A DNA stretch of 64,000 nucleotides from Blautia coccoides (GTDB lineage: Bacteria > Bacillota > Clostridia > Lachnospirales > Lachnospiraceae). The notes beneath the pieces were generated by a model. That model was not told where the DNA came from. It made no database searches and was given only the letters and a program-made list of their open reading frames with translations. Position numbers and translations under genes: made by a program. The stretch spans positions 2,514,501-2,578,500 of the forward strand of contig NZ_CP136422.1 of assembly GCF_034355335.1 (NCBI RefSeq), given 5' to 3'. Shown piece after piece: positions 16,924 through 26,168 of the stretch (positions are counted from its first letter, which is position 1; each line of letters begins with the position of its first letter).

Positions 16924-17013
16924 GCTTCATAGCTGCCTGAAATTGTTGTTTACTACATGTTTTAGACGAAATAAAGATAAAAATAGTGGATAATTCACAA
17001 AATTTTAATAGTT

Positions 17014-17065
17014 TTGGCATCTTCTTCGACGCTTTCTTGACAACCTGTGTGGTAAAGTCTATGTA
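17014..17065 (+). promoter_or_regulatory. hutU promoter with 11-bp periodic repeats
   Basis: Promoter TTGACA (17037-17042), 17-base spacer, TATGTA (17060-17065). Overlapping the -35 are units TTGGCA (17014), TTCGAC (17025) and CTTGAC (17036), each 11 bases apart, as expected for an activator binding one face of the helix. Confidence 0.6.
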
Positions 17066-17105
17066 AAGATCAGATGAAATAAACAGGAAAAGGAGAAGAT
17101 AAAAG

Positions 17106-17787
17106 ATGAACAATACGGAAATCGGAAAAGCAATGGTGATAAAACTGGATCCCGTACTGCCGGAATACCCTACCTTTAAAGAGGGTGTCAGAAGAGCCCC
17201 GAAGAGAGAGCTGACCCTGAACAAAAGGGAGATCAAGCTGGCAGTGGCCAACGCCCTCAGATATGTGCCGGAAGAGCTGCACGAACAGCTCGCACCGGAA
17301 TTTTTAGACGAACTTCTGACAAGAGGACGTATCTACGGATACCGTTTTATGCCGAAGGACAGGATCTACGGAAGACCGATCGATGAATATAAAGGACACT
17401 GTGTGGAAGGAAAAGCATTCCAGGTCATGATCGACAACAACCTGGACCATGATGTGGCCCTGTACCCATATGAACTTGTTACATACGGAGAGACCGGCCA
17501 GGTCTGCCAGAACTGGATGCAGTACCAGTTGATCAAGAGATACTTAGAGGAACTCACAGATGAGCACACCCTGGTGATGATGAGCGGCCATCCCATGGGC
17601 CTGTTCAAATCCCACAAGACCAGCCCGCGTGTCATCGTGACCAACGGCCTGATGGTGGGCATGTTCGATAACCCGGAGGACTGGGCAAAGGCCACAGCTA
17701 TGGGCTGCTCCTCCTATGGACAGATGACAGCCGGAGGCTGGATGTACATCGGACCGCAGGGTATCGTGCACGGAACCTTCAACACCA
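17106..17787 (+). repeat. Long direct repeat, hutU copy 1 versus copy 2
   Basis: These 682 bases match 63319-64000 with a single visible difference (the codon ACG versus GCG at residue 4). Sequence upstream of the ATG is unrelated apart from the ribosome site. The repeat continues past the window end for copy 2, so total length is unknown. Confidence 0.95.
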
Positions 17788-19148
17788 TCCTGAACGCAGG
17801 ACGTAAGTTCCTGGGCGTGCCTCAGGACGGAGACCTGTCCGGCCATCTGTTCGTGACCAGCGGCCTTGGCGGGATGAGCGGCGCACAGCCGAAAGCCATA
17901 GAGATCGCAAGAGGCGTGGGCATCGTAGCGGAGGTGGACGCTTCCCGTATCGAGACCCGCCACAGCCAGGGCTGGGTGAGCCTGGTGATCGAGGACGCGG
18001 CAGAGGCGTTCCGTGTGGCAGAGGAATACATGGAGAAGAAAGAGACCGTATCCATTGCCTACCACGGAAATATCGTGGACCTTTTGCAGTACGCGGTGGA
18101 CAACAACATCAAGATCGAGCTGCTGTCTGACCAGACCAGCTGCCATGTGCCGTACGACGGAGGGTACTGCCCGCAGGGACTGACCTTTGAGGAGCGCACC
18201 GAGATGCTGGCCAACGACAAAGAGAAGTTCTGCGAGCTGGTGGACCAGACCCTGATCAAACACTACCACCTGATCAAGACATTGGTGGAGAGAGGCTCCT
18301 ACTTCTTTGACTACGGAAACTCCTTCATGCGCGCCGTGTTTGACGCGGGAGCAAAGGATATCGCCAAGAACGGGGAGGATACCAGTGAGGGATTCGTGTT
18401 CCCGTCCTATGTGGAGGATATCCTGGGACCGGAGCTGTTCGACTACGGATACGGCCCGTTCCGCTGGTGCTGCCTGTCCGGAAAACCGGAGGACTTAAGA
18501 GCCACAGACCATGCGGCCATGGAAGTGATCGACCCGAACAGAAGGAGCCAGGACAGGGACAACTACATCTGGATCCGTGACGCGGAGAAGAACAAACTGG
18601 TAGTGGGCACCCAGTGCCGTATCCTGTACCAGGATGCCCTTGGAAGAAGGGACATTGCCCTTAGGTTCAATGAAATGGTAAGAAATGGAGAGATCGGACC
18701 GGTGATGCTGGGCCGTGACCATCATGACACAGGCGGAACGGATTCCCCGTACAGAGAGACCTCCAACATCTATGACGGCTCCAATATCACAGCGGACATG
18801 GCAGTACAGTGTTATGCCGGGAACGCAGCCAGGGGAATGAGCCTGATCGCGCTGCACAACGGAGGCGGAGTAGGCATCAGCAAATCCATCAACGGAGGAT
18901 TCGGAATGGTGCTGGACGGAAGCGAGCGTGTGGATGAGATCTTACGGGCAGCGATCCCGTGGGATACCATGATCGGGGTATCCAGGAGGAGCTGGGGAAG
19001 ATGCGAGCACTCCATCGAGACAGTAGCCGAGTACAACAAGATAAGGGAAGGGCAGGATTACATCACCATGCCGTACCTTGCAGATGAAGATATGATCGAG
19101 AGAGTATGCAAAGACGTAGTGGTGGAAGAGCATCACGCACACCACTGA
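17106..19148 (+). CDS. hutU: Urocanate hydratase, long form (copy 1)
   Basis: NAD-dependent hydratase turning urocanate into imidazolonepropionate, or a related acid such as thiourocanate. The 680-residue form is longer than the about 560-residue proteobacterial enzyme but is seen in clostridia and fusobacteria. Family motifs are MSGHPMGLFKSH, YGQMTAGGWMYIGPQG, the dinucleotide loop TSGLGGMSGAQPKA and later LGRDHHDTGGTDSPYRET and HNGGGVGIS. Codon use is strongly biased and G+C-rich compared with neighbours, suggesting high expression. Ribosome site AAAAGGAGAAG. The first 682 bases are identical, apart from one base, to the start of a second copy at the right end of the window. No ordinary hutH is present, so its substrate probably comes from the MIO-less lyase. 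Confidence 0.92.
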   Translation: MNNTEIGKAMVIKLDPVLPEYPTFKEGVRRAPKRELTLNKREIKLAVANALRYVPEELHEQLAPEFLDELLTRGRIYGYRFMPKDRIYGRPIDEYKGHCVEGKAFQVMIDNNLDHDVALYPYELVTYGETGQVCQNWMQYQLIKRYLEELTDEHTLVMMSGHPMGLFKSHKTSPRVIVTNGLMVGMFDNPEDWAKATAMGCSSYGQMTAGGWMYIGPQGIVHGTFNTILNAGRKFLGVPQDGDLSGHLFVTSGLGGMSGAQPKAIEIARGVGIVAEVDASRIETRHSQGWVSLVIEDAAEAFRVAEEYMEKKETVSIAYHGNIVDLLQYAVDNNIKIELLSDQTSCHVPYDGGYCPQGLTFEERTEMLANDKEKFCELVDQTLIKHYHLIKTLVERGSYFFDYGNSFMRAVFDAGAKDIAKNGEDTSEGFVFPSYVEDILGPELFDYGYGPFRWCCLSGKPEDLRATDHAAMEVIDPNRRSQDRDNYIWIRDAEKNKLVVGTQCRILYQDALGRRDIALRFNEMVRNGEIGPVMLGRDHHDTGGTDSPYRETSNIYDGSNITADMAVQCYAGNAARGMSLIALHNGGGVGISKSINGGFGMVLDGSERVDEILRAAIPWDTMIGVSRRSWGRCEHSIETVAEYNKIREGQDYITMPYLADEDMIERVCKDVVVEEHHAHH

Positions 19149-19190
19149 TCTGAAATAATAAAGGCCACAAAATTCATTCCTAAAATAAAC

Positions 19191-19224
19191 AAAAGAGACT
19201 GCCGGCTTGCCGGGAGTCTCTTTT
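19191..19224. terminator. Bidirectional terminator
   Basis: Stem AAAAGAGACT-CCGGC with TT loop and matching GCCGG-AGTCTCTTTT. T-runs on both strands, so it serves hutU on the plus strand and the AraC gene on the minus strand. Confidence 0.85.
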
Positions 19225-19252
19225 GTTGTGTATGTTTTTTACAGATTCCTCA

Positions 19253-20125
19253 TCAAAGCTTATTCTGTTTCCGCCATGTACTGGGCGACATTCCCATCTG
19301 TTTTTTAAAAGCTCTCAGAAAGTTCAATTCATTTTCATATCCCACATGGTAAGCAATCTGATAGACAGGAAGATTGGTACTTGCCAGAAGATCTAGAGAT
19401 TTGTTGATCCGAAACTGGATCAGGTATTCCTGCAGGGACATATGCAGATTGGCGCGGAATAATTTGGTCAGATGGCTTCTGCTCACATTACAGTAATTGG
19501 ATATCTCATCCAGGGAGCGGATGCCGGCGTATTCTGCGCCTATGTACCGGACCGCCTCTGATATGTACAGATCAGCGATCCGTATATTGGCATGTCCGGA
19601 TTTGATGGAGCCGGCGGCATTTTTGATCAGGGTGTCAAAAAACAGATGCAGATGCCCTATAATAAAGGCCTTGGAAGCATGGGGATGCTGCAGGATCGCT
19701 GACAGATGCTCCTTTATGCTGGTGGTGGTCTGGGCTGTGTAATCCTTGGGGTGATAGACCGGGGAGCCGTGGTTAAGCCCGCAGGCCCTGAGATACTGCG
19801 GAACACATAACCCTTTGAAAAGAACCCATATATAGTGCCATGGTTCTTTCTCATCCGCATGGTAAATATGCTTGCTGTGAGGCTCAAACAGAAAGCCTTC
19901 TCCTGCATTGATCTCAATGCTGCCCGATACTTCTGCCAGGATCTTATTGTCAGAGCAGGTGGACGGTGCATAAGAGATATACCCTTTTCCGGAAAGCACG
20001 TAATGGAAAATATATTCATTCCTGATGTACGGACCAAAAGAATATAGAGGGGTACACTGCTGGTCACCGATTTCCAGTAAATTTAAGTCCTGACACTCAT
20101 TAAAGTTAAAGATATAGCTTTCCAT
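19253..20125 (-). CDS. AraC-family transcriptional regulator
   Basis: Regulator of 290 residues. The N-terminal cupin (about 1-165) has the usual FHYVLSGKGYISY and INAGEGFLFEPHSKHIYHAD segments for sugar sensing. The C-terminal domain has two helix-turn-helix units, SLDEISNYCNVSRSHLTKLF and VYQIAYHVGYENELNFLRAF, ending with the typical GMSPSTWRK. It is divergent from a sugar ABC importer operon that starts at 20519, and probably controls it. Effector unknown. Confidence 0.85.
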   Translation of the reverse strand: MESYIFNFNECQDLNLLEIGDQQCTPLYSFGPYIRNEYIFHYVLSGKGYISYAPSTCSDNKILAEVSGSIEINAGEGFLFEPHSKHIYHADEKEPWHYIWVLFKGLCVPQYLRACGLNHGSPVYHPKDYTAQTTTSIKEHLSAILQHPHASKAFIIGHLHLFFDTLIKNAAGSIKSGHANIRIADLYISEAVRYIGAEYAGIRSLDEISNYCNVSRSHLTKLFRANLHMSLQEYLIQFRINKSLDLLASTNLPVYQIAYHVGYENELNFLRAFKKQMGMSPSTWRKQNKL

Positions 20126-20368
20126 ATATATGCCTCCTGAGTAAAGATAAAATCAGCCTGTGGCCAAGCGCTCTTTGACGGGGAACGCCTGCAACAGTCC
20201 GGCTGTCTGAACTGTTATGAAATTTTTGCCAAAGTGGGTATTGCATTGTTATTTTATAGACTGAAAAGAAAACTGTAAAGTAGAAAAAAATAAGAGAGAA
20301 ATGCGAAAAATAGGTGATGTGATTTAAATATACTATCAAAATCGCGCATGTATATACAAAATACTACT

Positions 20369-20437
20369 TTGTACATTCAAATTGTACACATAATGCCATC
20401 TTATGATGTTTTGTGGAAAATGACGAAATGTTATAAT
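20369..20437 (+). promoter_or_regulatory. Likely ABC operon promoter and repeat
   Basis: In the 393-base divergent gap, TTGTACA occurs at 20369-20375 and 20382-20388 (13-base period), followed by TTTTGT (20409-20414), a 17-base spacer and TATAAT (20432-20437). The repeats are a plausible AraC-type half-site pair. The rest of the gap is A+T-rich with no other gene. Confidence 0.5.
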
Positions 20438-20518
20438 AATACACATCATATATGAGACATATTTCCTTAACAGAAAATGAAATATGTAAAAAAACAATGA
20501 CATATGGGAGGAAAAGTT

Positions 20519-21868
20519 ATGAGAAACAAAAAACGTTATTGGGCATTAGGTTTAACAGCATGTATGCTGGCGTCTGTGATGGCCGGATGCGGTTCCGGAG
20601 GAGGCTCCGATTCAAAGGGGAGTTCAGAGGGAAATACGGATAAAGGGACAGAGGCAGATGCAGGCGGAACCTCTTCCGACAAAGAAGTGAAGCTCACCAT
20701 GCTGGGCTGGGAGATCTACCAGCAGGCAGGTATGGAGGCATTGGCAAAGGCTTATCACGAACAGCACCCAAATGTGACCATAGATGTGCAGATATCTACA
20801 TGGAGTGAATACTGGACAAAGCTGGAGGCAATGGCAAACAGCAATTCCCTTCCTGATATTTTCTGGATGCACACAAATGAGTTCAGCAAATATGCGGAAG
20901 CGGGAATCCTGGCAGATCTGACGGATCTGTATGATGAGGGAAAAGAGTATTATACCAACAATTTTGCTGAGAATCTGGTTCAGAACTTCACCTATGAGGA
21001 CAAGGTTTACGGCGTTCCAAAAGATGTGGATACAGTAGCGCTGGTCTATAATAAAGACATTTTTGACGAGGCCGGTGTATCTTATCCTGATGATACCTGG
21101 ACATGGGATACGCTGGTGGAGGCATCCCAGACGGTCCATGACAAGACCGGAAAATACGGGATCATGGCAGACCACAATGAGCAGGAAGGATGGCTGAACA
21201 CCATATATCAGGCCGGCGGATTCTATGTAAATGAGGATAAGACAAAAGCAGGCTTTGAGGATCCCGGTACACAAAAGGGATTAAAAGAGTACATGGACTG
21301 GCAGCTTGCCTATGATTTCTCACCGAACCAGTCAGAGCTTTCCGACCTTGGAAAGGCAGAGCGCTTCTTTGCGGGAGAGGGTGCCATGATGTACTTCGGA
21401 AGCTGGGGCATCAACAATCTGTATATCAATTATCCTGATCTGAACTGGGATGTGGCAGTGCTGCCGAAATGCCCGGATCCGGTGAAAGGTGACGGACGTG
21501 CTAGCATTTCCAACGGTCTTGCATACTCCACAGCAGCAGATAACCCGAACCTGGATGTGGTAAAAGATGTCCTCAAATTCCTGGGAACTGAGGAGGCAGC
21601 CATCATCCACGGGGAAAACGGCGCAGCCATACCGGCATTTAACGGCACAGGAGAATCCTGGTCCAAAAACTATGAAGGCAAGAACGTACAGGCCTATGTA
21701 GACCAGTTGGAGTACAGTGTACAGTATCCCTATTCCAAGACAAAATCAACCTGGTTCCCGGAGGTAGAGGCAACTCTTCTTGAGGTATACAGCGGAAATA
21801 TGAGTTTTGAGGATGCATGCAAACAGTGTCAGCAGCAAGTGGATGAGAGCCTGGCTACAGAACACTGA
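20519..21868 (+). CDS. Sugar ABC transporter, substrate-binding lipoprotein
   Basis: Family-1 (MalE/UgpB-like) extracellular binding protein of about 449 residues. The N-terminus MRNKKRYWALGL is followed by a hydrophobic stretch and lipobox VMAGC, then a Ser/Gly/Asp-rich linker, so it is a membrane-anchored lipoprotein. Characteristic segments include DIFWMHTNEFSKYAEAGIL, VYGVPKDVDTVALVYNKDIF and AMMYFGSWGIN. The ATG at 20519 has GGGAGG upstream; an earlier ATG at 20504 is less likely. Operon with two permeases, no ATPase gene, so a shared MsmK-type ATPase elsewhere is expected. The sugar is not identifiable. Confidence 0.88.
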   Translation: MRNKKRYWALGLTACMLASVMAGCGSGGGSDSKGSSEGNTDKGTEADAGGTSSDKEVKLTMLGWEIYQQAGMEALAKAYHEQHPNVTIDVQISTWSEYWTKLEAMANSNSLPDIFWMHTNEFSKYAEAGILADLTDLYDEGKEYYTNNFAENLVQNFTYEDKVYGVPKDVDTVALVYNKDIFDEAGVSYPDDTWTWDTLVEASQTVHDKTGKYGIMADHNEQEGWLNTIYQAGGFYVNEDKTKAGFEDPGTQKGLKEYMDWQLAYDFSPNQSELSDLGKAERFFAGEGAMMYFGSWGINNLYINYPDLNWDVAVLPKCPDPVKGDGRASISNGLAYSTAADNPNLDVVKDVLKFLGTEEAAIIHGENGAAIPAFNGTGESWSKNYEGKNVQAYVDQLEYSVQYPYSKTKSTWFPEVEATLLEVYSGNMSFEDACKQCQQQVDESLATEH

Positions 21869-21886
21869 GAATGAGAGGTGGACGAG

Positions 21887-22795
21887 GTGGCAAGACAGCA
21901 GAAAACAAAGACAAAATACAGCAAGGGCGCGGCAACAGGATTTTTTATGGTGATGCCAACCGTCATCGGATTGATCATCTTGAATATTTATCCGCTGCTT
22001 CGGACTGTTTATATGAGTTTCTTCAAGTCAGGAGCCTTCGGGAAATGGACATTTGTAGGACTGGACAATTATATTAAAATGTTTCAGAGCGCCAGTTTCT
22101 GGACCATTACGAAAAATACACTGGTATTCATGGTACTCACAGTTCCGGTGACCGTTATCTTTGGTCTCATCATAGCGGTTTTGCTGGATCAGAAGATCAA
22201 GGGAAAAACAGTATTCAGGGCCATTTACTTTCTGCCCATGGTAGTTGCGCCGGCAGCGGTGGCTATGGTCTGGAAATGGTTGTTTAATTCAGAGTACGGA
22301 ATTATCAATACAGTCTTAAGCGCCTTACATCTGCCTTCGGACATCAACTGGATCGCAGACCCCAAGACAGCGCTTTTAACCTGCGCCATAGTGACCATCT
22401 GGAGCAGCGTGGGATATGACGCCATCCTGCTTTTGTCAGGGCTTCAGAGCATCTCCAGAACCTATTATGAGGCTGCAAGGATAGACGGTGCCACGGGATT
22501 CCAGCAGTTTCGGAAAATTACGGTTCCCCTGGTCTCCCCGACCCTGTTCTTTGTTCTGATGATGCGTGTCATGTCATCCCTGAAAGTGTTTGACATTGTC
22601 TATATGATGATCGAGAAGACGAACCCTGCGATCCGCAGTGCGGAGACGATCCTTTATAATTTCTACCAGGAGACGTTTGTGAAGAACAATAAGGGATATG
22701 GCTCTGCGCTGGTTGTCTGGTGTGTGATCTTGATCGCTGCAATAACGATCATTCAGTTTATCGGACAGAAAAAATGGGTTACTTACGATGTGTAA
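21887..22795 (+). CDS. Sugar ABC transporter permease (MalF-like)
   Basis: Inner-membrane permease with six predicted helices, about 302 residues. The ATPase-contact EAA loop is visible as YYEAARIDGATGFQQFRKIT. Start chosen at GTG 21887 with GAGAGG upstream; GTG at 21878 is an alternative that adds three residues. Forms the translocation channel with the next gene product. Confidence 0.87.
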   Translation: MARQQKTKTKYSKGAATGFFMVMPTVIGLIILNIYPLLRTVYMSFFKSGAFGKWTFVGLDNYIKMFQSASFWTITKNTLVFMVLTVPVTVIFGLIIAVLLDQKIKGKTVFRAIYFLPMVVAPAAVAMVWKWLFNSEYGIINTVLSALHLPSDINWIADPKTALLTCAIVTIWSSVGYDAILLLSGLQSISRTYYEAARIDGATGFQQFRKITVPLVSPTLFFVLMMRVMSSLKVFDIVYMMIEKTNPAIRSAETILYNFYQETFVKNNKGYGSALVVWCVILIAAITIIQFIGQKKWVTYDV

Positions 22796-22816
22796 TGCAG
22801 GAGGAGGTTGCAGGTG

Positions 22817-23665
22817 ATGGCTGAAACAAGCAGAAAGGGCAGAAAAATCAGCAAAGCCAATATATTTATATATCTTGTGCTGATACTCGGCAGTGTAATA
22901 ATGATTTTTCCATTTTTATGGATGATTTTGACAAGTTTTAAATCCGTACCGGAGACCACATTGGTACCGCCCACATTTTTCCCGGCATCGTTTGAAAATA
23001 CGGCTGCCTATACACAGGTGACGAACAGTCTTCCGTTTTTGAAGCTGTATTACAATACGCTGATGATGATCTTTATCCGGGTCATATGCGCGGTTGTATT
23101 TTCTTCCATGGCAGCTTACGCATTTGCAAAAGTACATTTTCCTCTGAAGAATCTGTGCTTTGCGCTGGTGGTGTCACAGCTTATGTTTCCGGCACAGGTG
23201 TTTATCCTTCCCCAGTATGAGATGATCTCCGCTATCGGAAAAACGGATTCCATCTTTGCTCTGGTATTTCCGGGACTTGTGAGTGCCTTTGGAACTTTCT
23301 TTCTCAGGCAGACATACATGGGAATACCGGATGATCTGATCGAAGCGGCAAGAATCGACGGATGCGGACAGTTCAGGACTTTTGTGAGTATTGCGTTTCC
23401 GCTCACAAAGACGGCAATCGCGGCACTGGCCGTATTCACGGCATTGTTTGCCTATGCGGATCTGATGTGGCCGCTGATCGTGAATACAAAACTGGATATG
23501 CTGACACTCTCCTCGGGATTGTCAACGCTGCGCGGGCAGTTCTCTGTGAATTACCCCAATCTGATGGCCGGGTCAGTGCTGGCTATGGTGCCTATGATCG
23601 TAATTTATCTGATCTTCCAGAAGCAGTTTATTGAGGGTATCGCATTGACAGGTACAAAGGCATAA
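22817..23665 (+). CDS. Sugar ABC transporter permease (MalG-like)
   Basis: Second permease, about 282 residues, six helices. EAA loop is LIEAARIDGCGQFRTFVSIA and the C-terminus ends FIEGIALTGTKA, typical of the MalG group. ATG at 22817 has GAGGAGG 9 bases upstream. Last gene of the operon; a terminator follows. Confidence 0.87.
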   Translation: MAETSRKGRKISKANIFIYLVLILGSVIMIFPFLWMILTSFKSVPETTLVPPTFFPASFENTAAYTQVTNSLPFLKLYYNTLMMIFIRVICAVVFSSMAAYAFAKVHFPLKNLCFALVVSQLMFPAQVFILPQYEMISAIGKTDSIFALVFPGLVSAFGTFFLRQTYMGIPDDLIEAARIDGCGQFRTFVSIAFPLTKTAIAALAVFTALFAYADLMWPLIVNTKLDMLTLSSGLSTLRGQFSVNYPNLMAGSVLAMVPMIVIYLIFQKQFIEGIALTGTKA

Positions 23666-23689
23666 AAATCTGCGGATGGCAGAACAAAA

Positions 23690-23727
23690 AAGAAGGCTGA
23701 TAAAGTATAAAAATCAGCCTTCTTTCT
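23690..23727. terminator. Terminator after ABC operon
   Basis: Stem AGAAGGCTGAT / ATCAGCCTTCT with an 11-base loop and TTCTTTCTG following on the plus strand; lies tail-to-tail with the small minus-strand gene at 23751-24014. Confidence 0.8.
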
Positions 23728-23750
23728 GTTTGGAATAAAGATGCATCCGG

Positions 23751-24014
23751 TTACTTCTCTCTTTGTAAGCTCTTTATATATTCCGTCATTCTATCATTGT
23801 ATTCCTGGATAGGGATAAATTCTTGTTCCGGGTCAGAATACGTTTCATTATACTCTGTGACAGGTACGAAATCCTCATCCTGGCCGGAGAATTTTTCGTT
23901 ATACTCTGATATAGGGATAAATTCTTCCTGCTGCCCGGGTTTGGCAGTTGAATATCCCAGTACAAGCAGGGTGAAAAATGTGGCTGTCCAAGCGATTTTT
24001 TTTGACATTTTCAT
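23751..24014 (-). CDS. Small exported protein with three tandem repeats
   Basis: Protein of 87 residues. Residues 1-24 (MKMSKKIAWTATFFTLLVLG) form a signal or anchor segment. The rest is three imperfect repeats of about 17 residues: EEFIPISEYNEKFSGQD, EDFVPVTEYNETYSDPE and QEFIPIQEYNDRMTEY. Core is (E/D)-F-(I/V)-P-(I/V)-x-E-Y-N. The product is acidic and should lie outside the cell or on its surface. ATG is preceded by GGAGGTGGATATCT, a very strong ribosome site. I do not recognise the family. Confidence 0.6.
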   Translation of the reverse strand: MKMSKKIAWTATFFTLLVLGYSTAKPGQQEEFIPISEYNEKFSGQDEDFVPVTEYNETYSDPEQEFIPIQEYNDRMTEYIKSLQREK

Positions 24015-24509
24015 AGATATCCACCTCCGTATAACTTAGGAATGAACGTAACAACTGCAAAGGCCTGTGCATTTACTGCGCTGCCGGTAAAAGCTATCTG
24101 TTAATATTTACTATATCCTTATTATATGTATATAGTTTTCTGTTAATATATGGGTATTTTACAATGTCTAAGCCGGAATGTCAATGAAACACAAAAGGGA
24201 CATAAAAAAGCCGCAGCATCGGTGCTGTAAGAAGAGGCTGTCTGCTAAGAACTTGTTGATGCATGAAGATTCCGGACATTAGGTCACTGTCCACAGTATC
24301 CCTTAGGGGAATACGCCTCCCAGGATAGTGATCTGTGAACAGTAACAACATTAGCACTAACTGTAATAAAATGAGCACTTAAAGGGTTTACAGTGCAAAA
24401 AATATACCATATACTTGTAGTAACAACGGATTTATGCGCCTGACAGAACACACACATTTTATTTTGTATCAAGGGATTCTGTGGTGCCGACAACTTAGGA
24501 GGGTAAAGT
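24015..24509 (+). other. Gap before AGCS gene, with structured leader
   Basis: No gene seen. At 24286-24343 ACTGT-C-CACAG and ATCC pair with GGAT, CTGTG-A-ACAGT, giving a long interrupted stem. A second small hairpin GCACT/AGTGC lies at about 24373-24394. No T-run follows either, so a terminator-based switch is not evident. It does not match a riboswitch I know. Confidence 0.35.
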
Positions 24510-26060
24510 ATGGAAGCTGTATTTGAAGGAATCAACAGTGTCTTTGGTTTTATCGGACCCCTGTCTGATTTTTTGTGGGATTTTCCCACGAACTTTGCAT
24601 GGTATGCAGACATCCCCATTCTTGGCAGTTTTTCATTTGCAATAATTCTGCTTTTGGGATCAGGTATCTTTTTCAGCTTTAAACTAGGATTTATGCAGGT
24701 GACACATTTTAAAAAGGCTATTAAGATCCTGACAGAGAAACGTTCTGTGGAGACAGGGATTTCACCCCTTGCGGCCTTCTTTTTGAGTTCGGCCATGCGT
24801 GTGGGACCCGGCAATATTATCGGTGTGACCGGAGCTATTGCCGTGGGCGGGCCGGGGGCCTTGTTCTGGATGTGGGTGTCCGCTTTTTTCGGAATGGCAG
24901 TTGCCTATATGGAGGGCGTTCTGGCACAGATATTCAAGGAGAAAAAAGAAGGGGAGTTCGTAGGCGGTCTGCCTTTTTATGGAAGAAAGCTGCTGGGAAA
25001 TAAGGTCTGGGTTGGAGTGTTTCTCTCTGTGCTGTATATACTTTACGCGCTGTGCTGTCTTCCGGCCCAGGGGTTTAATGTTGTATCATCAGTGGGACGT
25101 ATGGCAGAGATCGTGACAAATTCTACAATTTCCACAGATTCTGTCTTCTATTACCTGGTGGGGGCCGGTATCATTATCCTGACGGCTGTTATTGCATTCG
25201 GCGGTATCAAAAAGGTAACAAAATGGACAGACAAGATGGTGCCTGTCATGGCGGTTTTATACATTGTAGTGGTGTTGGTTTTGATCGTGATGAACTTTAA
25301 GACGATTCCCTATTTCTTCCAGGCCGTATTTGCCGGTGCTTTCAGACCGGATGCCTTTTTCGGCGGTGTATTCGGCACTGTTCTGGCTCAGGGTGTGAAG
25401 AGAGGGCTGATGTCCAACGAGGCCGGCCAGGGTACCATTACCATGTCAGCCGCAGCCGCAGATGCAAAGCATCCCTGTGAGCAGGGTATGACCGCTTCCA
25501 TCGGTGTGTTCCTGGATACTATGGTCATCTGTACATTGACCGGTTTTGTAGTGGTCATGGCTCACTGCTGGACAGGAGCGGGAGCAGATTCCTGGGCGGC
25601 TCTGGATAAGCTTCCGAAATTCACGGAATCCATTGCCATACTCACACCCGGAACAGCTATGAATGCTGTTATGACATTTCTGGTGACCCTGTGTTTCTGC
25701 CTGTTCGCTTTTACCTGTCTGCTGGGAATGATCAGTTTTTCTGAGATAGCGGCCAACAGGATCAGGAAAGATAAAATCTGCATTAATACGGTCCGGTGTA
25801 TTGCGCTTTTTGTGGCAGCCTTTGGAATTCTCTGTAATATAGCCGGGCTGGAGCTTGGGAATCTGTGGGCATTCTCAGATTTGGGGAATATTCTGATCGT
25901 GTATTTCAATGTTCCTATTGTGTATGTAGGAGCAAGATATGTATTCCGGGCCACCAGGCATTATAAAAAACATGACGGTACACCGTTTACATCAAAGGTT
26001 ATCGGAAGAGATGACTGTGAGTTCTGGGATAAGAAAGCAAAAATAAAAGAAGAGAAGTAA
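24510..26060 (+). CDS. AGCS-family sodium:alanine/glycine symporter
   Basis: Membrane carrier of 516 residues with about 10-11 helices, importing small neutral amino acids (Ala, Gly, sometimes Gln) with Na+. Family signatures are AAFFLSSAMRVGPGNIIGVTG (20 of these residues match the conserved G-x-GNI loop), FGTVLAQGVKRGLMSNEAGQG and the late SDLGNILIVYFNVP. Ribosome site AGGAGG. Single-gene unit bounded by a terminator at 26070-26108. A role in supplying nitrogen to the surrounding amino-acid catabolism is possible but not shown. Confidence 0.88.
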   Translation: MEAVFEGINSVFGFIGPLSDFLWDFPTNFAWYADIPILGSFSFAIILLLGSGIFFSFKLGFMQVTHFKKAIKILTEKRSVETGISPLAAFFLSSAMRVGPGNIIGVTGAIAVGGPGALFWMWVSAFFGMAVAYMEGVLAQIFKEKKEGEFVGGLPFYGRKLLGNKVWVGVFLSVLYILYALCCLPAQGFNVVSSVGRMAEIVTNSTISTDSVFYYLVGAGIIILTAVIAFGGIKKVTKWTDKMVPVMAVLYIVVVLVLIVMNFKTIPYFFQAVFAGAFRPDAFFGGVFGTVLAQGVKRGLMSNEAGQGTITMSAAAADAKHPCEQGMTASIGVFLDTMVICTLTGFVVVMAHCWTGAGADSWAALDKLPKFTESIAILTPGTAMNAVMTFLVTLCFCLFAFTCLLGMISFSEIAANRIRKDKICINTVRCIALFVAAFGILCNIAGLELGNLWAFSDLGNILIVYFNVPIVYVGARYVFRATRHYKKHDGTPFTSKVIGRDDCEFWDKKAKIKEEK

Positions 26061-26069
26061 TGGGATAAG

Positions 26070-26108
26070 GCCGGGGAGAGACTATAAAAGTTTTTCCCCG
26101 GCACTTTT
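26070..26108 (+). terminator. Terminator after AGCS gene
   Basis: GCCGGGG / CCCCGGC stem with a loop rich in A and T, followed by ACTTTTC. Confidence 0.75.
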
Positions 26109-26168
26109 CTGTCCTGCACCGGACTACACGGATGAAGTAAAAGATAACGTATATTTCAGCCTTTTCAC

